Positions 16,522 to 26,169 of a stretch of 49,295 bases of DNA are shown one piece after another. Position numbers and translations under genes: made by a program. The stretch spans positions 68,024 through 117,318 of the forward strand of contig DURD01000011.1 of NCBI GenBank assembly GCA_012837435.1, written 5' to 3'. The notes beneath the pieces are model-generated. The model was given only the letters and a program-made list of their open reading frames with translations. It did not search any database and was not told the origin of the DNA. Position 1 is the stretch's first letter. Each line of letters starts with the position of its first letter. This stretch comes from Erysipelotrichaceae bacterium. Lineage in GTDB: Bacteria > Bacillota_I > Bacilli_A > RFN20 > CAG-826.

Positions 16522-17946
16522 ATGAGAAAAGTTTACTACCGCTCGCCAGGTAAATCTGTCTGTGCTGATGTCATTCCTTTTTTCGAAAATGGTGAATTTA
16601 AATTGTTTTATCTTCGCGATTATCGTGACATCGAAAATGAGGGCGAAGGATGCCCGTGGTGCTTATTGACCACTAAAGATTTAGTCAATTATGTCGATTA
16701 CGGCCCTGTTCTATTAAGAGGCGCTAAAGACGAACAAGATTTATACGTCTTTACTGGCTCTATTATTAAAAATGGTGACGAATATGTCATTTTCTACACC
16801 GGACACAATCCCCATTTAAGAAGGCAAGGCTTTCCCGAACAAAAGATTTTACGTGCTACGAGCAAAGATTTGATAAATTGGAAAAAAGACAAAGGCTTTG
16901 TTTTTGAGGCTCCGGATCATTTAGAAATGCATGACTTCAGAGATCCGTTTGTCTATTTTGATAAAGATAAAAAACAATACTCTATGCTCATCACGGCTAG
17001 AGATAAAAATAGTAATCCCACAAATACTAAGGCTCTAACTCATATAGCGCATTCGACCGATTTAATTAATTGGAAATTAGCGGAAAAACCTTTCTATTAT
17101 CCGCATTCATATTTTGCTCATGAATGTCCAGATTTCTTTAAAATGGGCGATTGGTATTATTTATTGTTCAGCGAATTTACTGAAAAAATATCTACAACAT
17201 ATCGCATGAGCAAGACTCCTTATGGTCCATGGATTTCCCCGATGGTCAATACTTTTGATGGCCATGCCTTCTATGCGGCTAAGAGTTATGCTGATGATAA
17301 GGGTAGAAGAATAATATTTGGTTGGAATCCCATTAAAAACCACGAAGTTGATTTTGATTGGTGGCAGTGGGGAGGCAACATTATTCCTCATGAAATAAAA
17401 CAAAAAGAAAATGGCGAATTGGTGGTTTCTTGTCCGAAAGAAATACGTGAAGCTTTTGTCGATGATGTAAAACTAGAAACATCATCTAAGTTAGGAAAAG
17501 TTAAGCACAGCGATAACAAGTACATCATTGGTGAAGATGGATTAAGTTATCAAATGTTCAAAATGATTCCTAACACCTGCAAAATCGAAGCAAAATTCAC
17601 CGCACACGATTTAAAAGGTAGTTTCGGTTTCGTTCTTCGTTCCGTAGATAACGGCGACCGTTATTACAAAGTTAAATTCGAATTAAAACACAATCGTTTA
17701 GCTATGGATTCTTGGCCAAGAAAAGATGTTCATTTGCACTCTCAATTAGATACGGAAAGATATGTGAATATTTTGCCAGGCAAGGAAAACAAAATTCTTA
17801 TTATCATGCAAGAATCGGTATTAGAAGTCTATGTCAATGACGAAGTGGCGATGTCAGCGAGAATGTTTGACATCAAAGATGGTGAATTTGGCATTTACTC
17901 ACTAAATACCGCAACGACATTTACAGACATCGAAGTTAAAAAATAA
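16522..17946 (+). CDS. Cytoplasmic GH32-family glycosidase
   Basis: Enzyme of 474 residues without signal peptide, preceded by AAGGAG. It starts directly in the propeller: Asp16 in ADVIPFF is the likely nucleophile, though the usual WMNDPNG motif is not kept. FRDPF near residue 140 supplies the RDP Asp and HECPDFF near residue 200 the acid/base Glu. The C-terminal 130 residues form the GH32 beta-sandwich (VLEVYVNDEVAMSARMF). Likely hydrolyses short fructo-oligosaccharides or sucrose-like disaccharides after import by the ABC system encoded in the same operon; a fructosyl-phosphate substrate is less likely since no PTS gene is present. Under the perfect operator at 16463. No fructokinase is encoded in the window. 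Confidence 0.85.
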   Translation: MRKVYYRSPGKSVCADVIPFFENGEFKLFYLRDYRDIENEGEGCPWCLLTTKDLVNYVDYGPVLLRGAKDEQDLYVFTGSIIKNGDEYVIFYTGHNPHLRRQGFPEQKILRATSKDLINWKKDKGFVFEAPDHLEMHDFRDPFVYFDKDKKQYSMLITARDKNSNPTNTKALTHIAHSTDLINWKLAEKPFYYPHSYFAHECPDFFKMGDWYYLLFSEFTEKISTTYRMSKTPYGPWISPMVNTFDGHAFYAAKSYADDKGRRIIFGWNPIKNHEVDFDWWQWGGNIIPHEIKQKENGELVVSCPKEIREAFVDDVKLETSSKLGKVKHSDNKYIIGEDGLSYQMFKMIPNTCKIEAKFTAHDLKGSFGFVLRSVDNGDRYYKVKFELKHNRLAMDSWPRKDVHLHSQLDTERYVNILPGKENKILIIMQESVLEVYVNDEVAMSARMFDIKDGEFGIYSLNTATTFTDIEVKK

Positions 17947-17957
17947 TAATCAGAATT

Positions 17958-18143
17958 ATGGATATGGATTTTAAGGATGTCAGTTTATTAGCTAAATTAG
18001 CACTTTTTCTATTAATCGCTTCTTTAGTGATGATATTTTTTGTGACACCCTTTTCCGCCGAATTCTACATCGCTATCATCTCTGCCATATTGATGCTAGT
18101 GGTGGTAATAGTCAGTGCAATTAAATTTAGAAAGGAAAAATGA
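17958..18143 (+). CDS. Small two-helix membrane protein
   Basis: A 61-residue protein between two GH32 genes, 11 bases after the first and overlapping nothing. Two hydrophobic helices (about residues 10-30 and 34-55) with a short turn and a KFRKEK tail. No clear ribosome site before its ATG, so translation may be coupled to the upstream gene. Function not recognised; could be a small accessory subunit of the transporter or a lipoprotein-export helper. Confidence 0.6.
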   Translation: MDMDFKDVSLLAKLALFLLIASLVMIFFVTPFSAEFYIAIISAILMLVVVIVSAIKFRKEK

Positions 18144-18144
18144 C

Positions 18145-20154
18145 ATGGATTATAGAAAATGTTTTATAGCAACTATATTATTTTCCCTTTTAGCCATCTC
18201 TTGTAATGGGCATGGTAGTTCGCCTACTACTTTTGATAGTAGCAGCAATGGTGGAGGTTCTAGTGAGGAAACAGTTGTGAACAAAGATATTACGTATGAT
18301 GATATTTATCATTTCGAACTAACAAAAGTTGCACCCAAAAAAGGCAGTGTCTTGTATCGTGCATCCGATGGCTACGTAGATAATCAAGTACAGGGCTACA
18401 ATAATTTTTATTATTTAGCTAGAACTGACGATGAATATAATTTGCTACTGTACGAAGGAGATTGTTTTAAGCTAAACGGAGTAGTTATTGATAACGAAAG
18501 GATGACCTCAACGTCGTCTGCTTTCGCGACTCGCTCCTTCATTTCGCCTGTCACCGCTTCCGCTTGCATCAGTGGTTCAGCCTTTTTAAAAGAAGGCGAA
18601 CAAGCTTTATTGCTCGTTTATAAAAACGAACAACTTATCACTCAAAAAATGGTAACTAGAGAAGGGGTTTATCACGAAAACATCGTGTCACTAAATAAGG
18701 ATGATAACGTTTATTTCGTTTTAGAAGGGGCGGCTACAATTACGTACAATCCCGTCATTGATTTTGTAATGGATGACGAAGTTACTTTGCACCATAGTGC
18801 TGACGGATATTATGGCGATGTTCACCCGTACTACGACTTAGAAAGCAAAAAAATGTATATGTTTTATCTTTCAACCGGCAATCAATCGGGTAGAAAACAC
18901 CAAACTTTTGAATCGTTATTAACTACTTCAACTGATTTTATCCGTTATCAAGATGAGAACATACAGATGGACAATCGTGCTAGGCCAACACAAGATTTAT
19001 ATTACGTTTTGAATGTCTTCAAGGACAAAGAAGGCCTGTATCGTTCTTCGATGGGAATGGGTAACCATACCACTACCTCAAAAAGTAGTGATTTACTAAC
19101 TTGGAAGAACGGCACTGATCCATTTATCGATTCTGAAACCGACATGCTTATCTACAGGTATGCTTCCTATTATTCCAGCGATGTTTACTCGGGCAGGGAC
19201 CCAGATATGTGTTATATTTCAGAAGATGATACCTATTATTCAGTGGTTTTGAATTACATGTCTGTTGCTGGAGCGCACGGCGATAAATATTTAACGCTTT
19301 ATACTGGTAATGGAGAAGGCATTTTCTCAACAGATGGTGTTAAATTAATCAATTTTAAAAACCGTGGTGACCCAGAATGTCCACAGATTAAGAAAATTGG
19401 TAATCGTTGGTATTTGCTCTATTCGGTATACGGAACGGGTACAAAAGGTAATGTCGGTAAAATTACCTACCGTATTGGTGACGCTAACACTAAACCACAA
19501 GACGTCAATTGGAGCAATAAAGAAGAATTCTGTCTCGATGGAGAAGATTTACACGCGGCTCAAATTAATGAAGTTGGCAATAAGTACTATCTCTTTGGTT
19601 GGCTGAATTGCCGCTATAACACCAGTGTTTGGGGCGGACGATTAAATCTCCCACACGAAGTTTATCAAGAAAGTGACGGTCGTCTCCGTTCTCGTTTAGA
19701 TGCCCGTCTATTATCTTTGCTTAACAAGGGTTTAATTTATAGAGACGACGAATCTTATTTAATAAACCAAGATATCAATGTGCAATTAACGAGAAATTTG
19801 TTAACAGCGGACATCGATTTATCAAACAATAATCAAGCAGGATTACAGATAGTCCATGGTAGCGATACCTATTTTATAGGTATTGTTTCAAAAAATAATA
19901 AAAAATATCTCACTATTCATAACAGCTTTGATGACTATCGCTGTGAAGTGGAAGCAAAAGATGTTAGTAAGTACCATCTAACCATTTCTCTAGATGGTGA
20001 TTATCTGGACATCAACGTTAACAATGATACCACTTTGAGTGCGATGACGAATTTAACAGATTCGAATAAGTTATTAAGCGTTATTAGCAATGGCAACAAA
20101 ATCAGCAATTTACGCATCAGTAAACTAGCTGACTACAACAATATTTATTATTAA
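18145..20154 (+). CDS. GH32-like (clan GH-J) lipoprotein A
   Basis: ATG at 18145 is chosen over the track start at 18115 because AAAGGAAA precedes it and it opens a lipoprotein signal (lipobox LLAISC). About 200 residues of beta-rich N-terminal domain come before a divergent five-bladed propeller. Putative catalytic positions are GDVHPYY (Asp at about 224), SGRDPDM (about 350) and GDPECPQI (Glu at about 411), then GWLN...WGGRLNLP and a C-terminal beta-sandwich with a DINVND-like strand. All three carboxylates of the GH32 layout are present, so it is probably active. It is paralogous to the proteins at 29261 and 31156. Likely a surface glycosidase acting on the locus substrate; could also be a fructosyl-transferase-like enzyme. 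Confidence 0.75.
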   Translation: MDYRKCFIATILFSLLAISCNGHGSSPTTFDSSSNGGGSSEETVVNKDITYDDIYHFELTKVAPKKGSVLYRASDGYVDNQVQGYNNFYYLARTDDEYNLLLYEGDCFKLNGVVIDNERMTSTSSAFATRSFISPVTASACISGSAFLKEGEQALLLVYKNEQLITQKMVTREGVYHENIVSLNKDDNVYFVLEGAATITYNPVIDFVMDDEVTLHHSADGYYGDVHPYYDLESKKMYMFYLSTGNQSGRKHQTFESLLTTSTDFIRYQDENIQMDNRARPTQDLYYVLNVFKDKEGLYRSSMGMGNHTTTSKSSDLLTWKNGTDPFIDSETDMLIYRYASYYSSDVYSGRDPDMCYISEDDTYYSVVLNYMSVAGAHGDKYLTLYTGNGEGIFSTDGVKLINFKNRGDPECPQIKKIGNRWYLLYSVYGTGTKGNVGKITYRIGDANTKPQDVNWSNKEEFCLDGEDLHAAQINEVGNKYYLFGWLNCRYNTSVWGGRLNLPHEVYQESDGRLRSRLDARLLSLLNKGLIYRDDESYLINQDINVQLTRNLLTADIDLSNNNQAGLQIVHGSDTYFIGIVSKNNKKYLTIHNSFDDYRCEVEAKDVSKYHLTISLDGDYLDINVNNDTTLSAMTNLTDSNKLLSVISNGNKISNLRISKLADYNNIYY

Positions 20155-20167
20155 AGGAGGAAGATTT

Positions 20168-22162
20168 ATGAAATCTCATCGTAGTAGATTGTTTGTTACA
20201 ATCTTATCATTGGTTGGTCTAGTTACCGCTTGTGGTGGAGGTGGAAATTCATCGAAAGAGGGCAATTATACTAAAGGTAAAAATACTGATAATTCTTTTG
20301 CTATGATTACCAGTTGGACACCGAGCGGTTTGGTCAACCATTATAACAGCAATACGTATTGTGACGCGTTCAACTGTTTTGTAGTGGAAGGCTTATATCG
20401 TTATGTTCGTTCGACGGACGAAATTTATTGCCAACTAGCTGAAGCAATGCCTACCCACAGCCGTAAAAACATCGACGATTACCGTGTGGATATGGGCGTT
20501 GATGCCTATAATTACTATAAAGGTTTAGGCCAAAATGATGTCGCTGTCACAGAAGTAAAAATTAAAGATAATGCCAAATGGGCCAACGGAGAAGATTTTG
20601 TCGCGAGCGATGCGTGGGCATACTACTACATGATTCACCCGACATCATCCAATTACATGGCCGCGGTAAAGACCGTTGATGATAAGACATTAGAGTTTGT
20701 CTGGAATCCTGTTAAAGAACCAGCCGATACTGTTAAAGAACTTTTATTAGCGCAAGATAAATCAGGAACAGTCAAATACGATTTATTCGCTTCTTATGTC
20801 GATCCAATTTACGAAATAGTGATGAATTCTCCGCTTAACACAAATCAGGCTTTGTGGGGAGCGTTTAACCGTTTCTCTACCGATGAACAAATCGTTAGAA
20901 TGAATGTCATCAGAAACAATTTCTATAGTTTTTCACCCACTTGGTATGTGGCCACGGGGCCATTCAGATTAGAAGTTTTCTCCGCGACACAAATTCTCTT
21001 GGTGAAGAATAATTACTATTGGAACGCAGAAGAAATCAATTTTGATAAAGTCAAATTATATTCTTCCAACGATTTAAACCAAACGTATTCTTTAATCACC
21101 AATGGTTATATTACTTATCACGATGGATTCATCCAACAAGATACTCTAGAAAGTATGCTTTTAACCAATCCTGATTTAATCAATTTAAAAATGTATGATC
21201 CAGGATCTATCGGCGTTACTTTCAATCTTAAAAAACCAATTTTCACTGACAAAGTGAGAGAAGCCTTTCAATATATCTTCAATAGGGAAGAAATTAAACT
21301 ATCCGCTAATCCGTATGGCGAAACAAGCTATTATCCGCTGATTGGCATGGCGGCAAGTGAAGCAGAAAGATATATGTCAGAAGCGCATTATGATGCTCTC
21401 CCAAAATATAGTCACGACGAACAAAGAGCCGCGGAACTGCTAGTGGAAGCTGGCTGGGTTAAAGAGGGTGGCAAATGGACATTAAATGGTCGTGAGGTAA
21501 CAATTACTTTAGGCGCACCATCAAGCCACGATATTTCTTCGACGGCCTCAGAAGCTGTCGCTGCCCAACTTGAAAGATTTGGGATTGATTGTCAACTATT
21601 AAAATCCACAGCATTCTATGGCAATGCAGTAGCCGATAATTGTATCTACGATTTAATTTTGGAATGGACCGATTTAAATATGTCCTTCTCTTATCCAACA
21701 GGTTCTTACAATCAATTCGCCGCTATATATAGCAAGTGGTGTCATGTGGAAAGATATCCGGCTAATTACAAAGATACGCAAAAAGCTGGTGCTCCTAAAC
21801 TCTTTTTCAATGGTTTAGATGGCGATGAAAAAACATATGAATTCGCTGATTATATCAACTCATTCTATTCGGTTGACGCTGATGATTTAACTTATTTAGT
21901 TGATGTCTTTAACACTGGTCTAGCCAAAATGAATCTAGGCATTCAATTTTTCCAAAATGTCACAGCTTCAACCATTAATACCGCCCACATTAAAGGCGTA
22001 CCTTTCCAAGACAGATGGACTGTTGATTCTAATGTTGCGTACGTTCCCGCTGTCGGAAGCGAGGATTTCTTTGTGGTCGCAAGAACTAATTTGCTATTTG
22101 CCGGTAATTACAACATTATTTTTGGTGTCTATCAACCAAATAAAGCCGAAAGTGCTAAATAA
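20168..22162 (+). CDS. ABC transporter substrate-binding lipoprotein (Opp/Dpp family)
   Basis: Extracellular solute-binding protein of 664 residues, family 5 (peptide/nickel/oligosaccharide type). AAAGGAGG precedes the ATG; lipobox LVTAC near residue 20. The family landmarks are visible: an N-terminal AEAMPTHS segment, VKIKDNAKWANGEDFVASD, TGPFRLEVF and the FNLKKPIFTDKVREAFQYIFNREE stretch. Most members carry peptides, but several bacterial members bind oligosaccharides (established for Thermotoga and related systems). Since it is placed between glycosidase genes and under their operator, it probably captures the oligosaccharides released at the surface. First gene of a complete importer with 22172-26156. 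Confidence 0.88.
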   Translation: MKSHRSRLFVTILSLVGLVTACGGGGNSSKEGNYTKGKNTDNSFAMITSWTPSGLVNHYNSNTYCDAFNCFVVEGLYRYVRSTDEIYCQLAEAMPTHSRKNIDDYRVDMGVDAYNYYKGLGQNDVAVTEVKIKDNAKWANGEDFVASDAWAYYYMIHPTSSNYMAAVKTVDDKTLEFVWNPVKEPADTVKELLLAQDKSGTVKYDLFASYVDPIYEIVMNSPLNTNQALWGAFNRFSTDEQIVRMNVIRNNFYSFSPTWYVATGPFRLEVFSATQILLVKNNYYWNAEEINFDKVKLYSSNDLNQTYSLITNGYITYHDGFIQQDTLESMLLTNPDLINLKMYDPGSIGVTFNLKKPIFTDKVREAFQYIFNREEIKLSANPYGETSYYPLIGMAASEAERYMSEAHYDALPKYSHDEQRAAELLVEAGWVKEGGKWTLNGREVTITLGAPSSHDISSTASEAVAAQLERFGIDCQLLKSTAFYGNAVADNCIYDLILEWTDLNMSFSYPTGSYNQFAAIYSKWCHVERYPANYKDTQKAGAPKLFFNGLDGDEKTYEFADYINSFYSVDADDLTYLVDVFNTGLAKMNLGIQFFQNVTASTINTAHIKGVPFQDRWTVDSNVAYVPAVGSEDFFVVARTNLLFAGNYNIIFGVYQPNKAESAK

Positions 22163-22171
22163 TTAAAAAAC

Positions 22172-23245
22172 ATGGAACAAGAGCAATTGATTGAGAAAAA
22201 AGAAAAAAAGAATAACCGATTCTGGTCAGCGATTGTCGCTTTTCTCGTGAAGTATCGCTATTTCTTTGCCAAGGTTGGTATTTCTTTATTGACCCTTGTT
22301 TTATCAACAATTCTCTTGTTCTTCATCTTGAGACAAGTTCCAGGGGACATTCTCGAGCTGTATGCACTAAGACTTCAGCAGTCCCAAGGTATTACCTACG
22401 ACCGTGCTTACGAACTCGCGAGACAGTTATTAAATTACGATCCCAATGAAAATGTCTTTTCGGCCTTTATCCGTTATATTGGAGGTTTGTTAAAAGGAGA
22501 ACTTGGAAGATCGTATTTAGAAACAGGTGTGAGTGCGAATTCATTAATCGCTACTCGCCTTCCTTGGACTTTGTTCATCTCATCGGTAGCTCTCTTTCTG
22601 TCTTTCTTCGTGGGCACGAAAATTGGTGCTTACATATCCACGAAAAGAAATAGTGCCGCTAACAAAATAGCTTCTGGCTATATTGCTATCAGTGGTTCGA
22701 TTCCCGATTATTTAATTGCTCTACTACTGGTCATTATTTTTGGTTATACATTGAAGTGGTTTCCTACTCAAAATAATTACGATGCTTTTAGTGTCACGCC
22801 AGGATTTAATTTCCCATTTATTATCAATGTTTTGTATTATGCATTCTTACCAATTCTTTCCTATTCTATCGTACAGACCGGTACATGGATTCTCCATATG
22901 CGTGGCAGTTGTATCGGTGTATTAGGGGAGGACTACATCCTAGCGGCTCGTGCTAGAGGGTTGACCGAAAGAACGGTTAGAAAGAGATACGTCAATAAGA
23001 ACGCTTTACTACCCCTGATAACTATGCTAGGTATTTCTTTTGGCTCGCTATTTGGCGGGGCCACACTCATGGAATCAATTTTCAATTATCCCGGCATTGG
23101 TTTAGAGATATCTAATCGCATTATCAGCAAAGATTATATCGTCGTGCAAGGATTGATATTTTTCTCCGCTGCAATGGTTATTTTAGTCAATTTAGTGGTT
23201 GATTTAATTTATCCGTTAATCGATCCGAGGGTGAGGGAGAAATAA
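22172..23245 (+). CDS. ABC importer permease 1 (DppB/OppB-like)
   Basis: Inner-membrane permease of 357 residues with about six helices and the binding-protein-dependent transport signature in RGSCIGVLGEDYILAARARGL (EAA-like loop contacting an ATPase). The N-terminal helix region is preceded by a lysine-rich cytoplasmic tail of about 35 residues. It starts nine bases after the binding-protein gene without a strong ribosome site, implying coupled translation. Pairs with the 23247 permease. Confidence 0.9.
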   Translation: MEQEQLIEKKEKKNNRFWSAIVAFLVKYRYFFAKVGISLLTLVLSTILLFFILRQVPGDILELYALRLQQSQGITYDRAYELARQLLNYDPNENVFSAFIRYIGGLLKGELGRSYLETGVSANSLIATRLPWTLFISSVALFLSFFVGTKIGAYISTKRNSAANKIASGYIAISGSIPDYLIALLLVIIFGYTLKWFPTQNNYDAFSVTPGFNFPFIINVLYYAFLPILSYSIVQTGTWILHMRGSCIGVLGEDYILAARARGLTERTVRKRYVNKNALLPLITMLGISFGSLFGGATLMESIFNYPGIGLEISNRIISKDYIVVQGLIFFSAAMVILVNLVVDLIYPLIDPRVREK

Positions 23246-23246
23246 A

Positions 23247-24152
23247 ATGAAAAATAAATTCAAAAATTTTCTCACTTCATCAGGTGTTTTCTTTAAAGAT
23301 TTAGGCCTAGCCTTTGTCAATTTGTTAAAGAGGATTTTCTCTAGCAAAAAAACGATTATTGGTTTTGCCATCATCATGTTTTTTGTCTTGCTAGGCATAT
23401 TCGGCCCAATGCTTTTCCCATATGATCAAAACACAGATATTGTTAATAAATATTTATCTTCTTCTTGGGAACATCCTTTTGGTACAGACTGGCTGGGAAG
23501 AGATGTCTTCAGACAAGTCATCAAAGGAACGTCATCAGTGCTAGAAATTGCCTTCTTGTCAGCGATATTCACAGTCACCATGGGAACAGTACTAGGAATA
23601 TTAAGCGGATACGTTGGTGGTTGGGTTGATAAAGTCATCATGTCTATCACTAATATCTTTTTGTCGATTCCAGCTTTTCCAGTTTATTTGTTACTAGCTG
23701 CTTTATTGACATTAGATTCTTCCCTGTCTCTAGCGTTAGTTATCTCTGCGTGGTCTTGGGCGGGACTATGCCGCTCTATTAGGGTGCAGGTTCTCTCCAT
23801 CAAAGAGAGAGATTACATCCAAATATGTAAAGTCATGGATATGTCTAGAGCCCATATTATTTTTAAAGAATTATTGCCAAATGTTTTCTCGTATATCGCT
23901 GTCAACTTTGTTTTGGCGATGAGAAACGCCATTATGGCTAGCGTAGGCATTATGCTCGTCGGTTTAGCGGCTTATGATCCCACTAACTGGGGGGCCATTA
24001 TCAATGCCGCGAGAACTAAGGGGTTAGTCAATCCTAAAAACATCGTCATTATGCTCTATCCTTTGGCGTTTATTGTGGTTTTTCAGATTGGCACACTCAT
24101 ACTTTCCAATGGTTTAGATGAAACGCTCAATCCGCGTTTGAAGGTGATGTAA
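23247..24152 (+). CDS. ABC importer permease 2 (DppC/OppC-like)
   Basis: Inner-membrane permease of 301 residues, one base after the first permease and preceded by GGGAGA. The N-terminal OppC-like segment shows the hallmark HPFGTDWLGRDVF near residue 75, followed by five to six helices and an EAA-type loop (DYIQICKVMDMSRAHIIFKELLPN). Forms the translocation pore with the preceding protein. Confidence 0.92.
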   Translation: MKNKFKNFLTSSGVFFKDLGLAFVNLLKRIFSSKKTIIGFAIIMFFVLLGIFGPMLFPYDQNTDIVNKYLSSSWEHPFGTDWLGRDVFRQVIKGTSSVLEIAFLSAIFTVTMGTVLGILSGYVGGWVDKVIMSITNIFLSIPAFPVYLLLAALLTLDSSLSLALVISAWSWAGLCRSIRVQVLSIKERDYIQICKVMDMSRAHIIFKELLPNVFSYIAVNFVLAMRNAIMASVGIMLVGLAAYDPTNWGAIINAARTKGLVNPKNIVIMLYPLAFIVVFQIGTLILSNGLDETLNPRLKVM

Positions 24153-24162
24153 GGAGGTTACT

Positions 24163-25155
24163 ATGAACGATTTTGTTTTAGAGTTTAAAAACGTTTGTAT
24201 CGATTATCCTTTGAAGAAATACACCCTTCGCGCGGTCAATAATGTCTCACTAAACGTTAGAAGAGGAAAGATTACTGCTCTAGTGGGCGAATCAGGAAGT
24301 GGTAAAACCACCCTATCTTCTTCGATAATTAAATGTATTTCTGAGCCAGGCATTATCGCACAAGGAGAAGTGATTTTTCATGGTAAAGACGATGCGGAGT
24401 ATCACATTGAAAAAATGAATGATAAAGAACTAAGAAATTTCCGTTGGAATAAGGTTAGTATGGTTTTTCAAGCCGCACAAAGTGCCCTTAATCCCGTTCT
24501 GACTGTTAGACAACATTTCTATGAAACTCTAGATGAACACAACATCAAATTAACTAAACAAGAAAAAGAAGAAAGATGTCTTAAATTACTAGATTATGTC
24601 AAACTCGATGCCGAACGAGTTTTAAAGTGCTATCCTCACGAATTAAGTGGGGGGATGAAGCAAAGAGTAATGATTGCTCTTTCGCTTCTTCTGGATCCAG
24701 AATTAATCATTTTAGATGAACCCACGACAGCGTTAGATGTTATCACGCAGAGCTACATCTTTAATCTTTTAAAAGAAATCAATGAAACGATGGGTATAAC
24801 CATGCTACTTATGACTCACGATATATCAGTCGTCGCTTCCTTTGCCGACTATATCGCCGTCATGTACGGTGGAACAATTATGGAATACGGTCGTGTCATT
24901 GATGTCTTCAAAAACAAAAAACATCCCTATACAAAAGGCTTAATTAACGCCACTCCATCGATTGTTGGCGATATGACGGAAGTTAAACCGATTGAAGGTA
25001 GCCCTCCCAATATGCTCGCCTTACCCACTGGTTGTGTGTTCCATAACCGTTGTGAAAAATGTATGAAAAAGTGCACCGAAAAAGCTCCAGAAGTGACTAC
25101 TTATAAAGACGGTAGTTTTGTCAAATGTTATCTATATAGTAAGGAGGAAAAATGA
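24163..25155 (+). CDS. ABC importer ATPase 1 (DppD/OppD-like)
   Basis: Cytoplasmic ATPase of 330 residues preceded by AAGGAGG. Walker A GESGSGKTT, signature LSGGMKQR, Walker B LIILDEPTTALD and the switch His (MTHD) are intact. The C-terminal oligopeptide/dipeptide transporter extension includes the Cys cluster CVFHNRCEKCMKKC, seen in this subfamily and in some cases tied to an iron-sulfur cluster. Overlaps the next ATPase gene by four bases (ATGA). Confidence 0.93.
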   Translation: MNDFVLEFKNVCIDYPLKKYTLRAVNNVSLNVRRGKITALVGESGSGKTTLSSSIIKCISEPGIIAQGEVIFHGKDDAEYHIEKMNDKELRNFRWNKVSMVFQAAQSALNPVLTVRQHFYETLDEHNIKLTKQEKEERCLKLLDYVKLDAERVLKCYPHELSGGMKQRVMIALSLLLDPELIILDEPTTALDVITQSYIFNLLKEINETMGITMLLMTHDISVVASFADYIAVMYGGTIMEYGRVIDVFKNKKHPYTKGLINATPSIVGDMTEVKPIEGSPPNMLALPTGCVFHNRCEKCMKKCTEKAPEVTTYKDGSFVKCYLYSKEEK

Positions 25156-26156
25156 TGGAAAACAAAACCCCTTTACTAAGATTAGAAAAAGTTAATATGG
25201 TTTTCAAAAAGCCAGGCATACTACTCAAAGATAAATATATCCATGTCTTGCGCGATATATCTTTGGACATCTATGAAGGCGAGATTATCGCTTTAGTGGG
25301 TGAATCTGGCTGTGGCAAAACCACCCTCGGTCGGATTATTACTGGCTTATATAGACCCACATCGGGAAATGTTTATTTCGAAGGCGAAAAGGTCAGTGGT
25401 ATTTTCTCTAAAAATGTTACTTCTTATAACGCCATTCAATTTATTCAACAGGATAGCTATGCCGCGCTTAATCCAGTGAGAACCATTTATCAAAGTTTAT
25501 ACGCGCCCATTAAAAACAAACATCGTCGTTGGAGCCGTAAACAAGTGGATGAAAAGATCGAAGAATTAATGGAATTAATCGGTCTATCGCCAAGCGAACA
25601 ATACTTAAATAAATACCCCCATCAACTCTCTGGCGGTCAAAGACAACGCATTCTAATGGCAAGAGCCATTTCTCTTGAACCAAAACTAATCGTTGCCGAC
25701 GAACCCGTCAGCATGATTGACGTCTCCTTGCGTTTATCATTATTAAATTTAATGAAAGATTTAAATGAAAAACTCAACATGTCTTTCGTTTACATCTCTC
25801 ATGATTTATCAACATCAAGATACTTTGCTTCTAACGGCAGAGTAGCAGTCATGTATCTAGGTGAAATAGTGGAATTAGGCAATATTAGCGATGTTATATC
25901 ACATCCTTATCATCCTTATACCAGGGCTCTGGTGCAAGCGGTACCAGTACCAGATCCGACCTATAAGAAAGATAAGAATTTGCCGCTAACATCAATGCAG
26001 TTAGGGTCGCTGGAAAATAGAGGAGAAGGATGTAGTTTTTATAATCGCTGTCCTTATTGCTGCCCCTGTTGTTTGGAGAAACAAGAATACCATCATTTAA
26101 AATCATCAAAGGTGCTCTGCTGTAATTTGAGCACAGTTCTTAACAAAAAAAAGTAA
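25152..26156 (+). CDS. ABC importer ATPase 2 (DppF/OppF-like)
   Basis: Second ATPase of the importer, 334 residues; GGAGG precedes the ATGATG start. Walker A GESGCGKTT, signature LSGGQRQR, Walker B LIVADEPVSMID and SHD switch are present. The DPVSMID form (Met-Ile for the usual Ala-Leu) is typical of the OppF side. The C-terminal extension holds a Cys-rich segment (CSFYNRCPYCCPCC) with more cysteines than usual. Confidence 0.92.
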   Translation: MMENKTPLLRLEKVNMVFKKPGILLKDKYIHVLRDISLDIYEGEIIALVGESGCGKTTLGRIITGLYRPTSGNVYFEGEKVSGIFSKNVTSYNAIQFIQQDSYAALNPVRTIYQSLYAPIKNKHRRWSRKQVDEKIEELMELIGLSPSEQYLNKYPHQLSGGQRQRILMARAISLEPKLIVADEPVSMIDVSLRLSLLNLMKDLNEKLNMSFVYISHDLSTSRYFASNGRVAVMYLGEIVELGNISDVISHPYHPYTRALVQAVPVPDPTYKKDKNLPLTSMQLGSLENRGEGCSFYNRCPYCCPCCLEKQEYHHLKSSKVLCCNLSTVLNKKK

Positions 26157-26169
26157 AAGGAGGATAATT

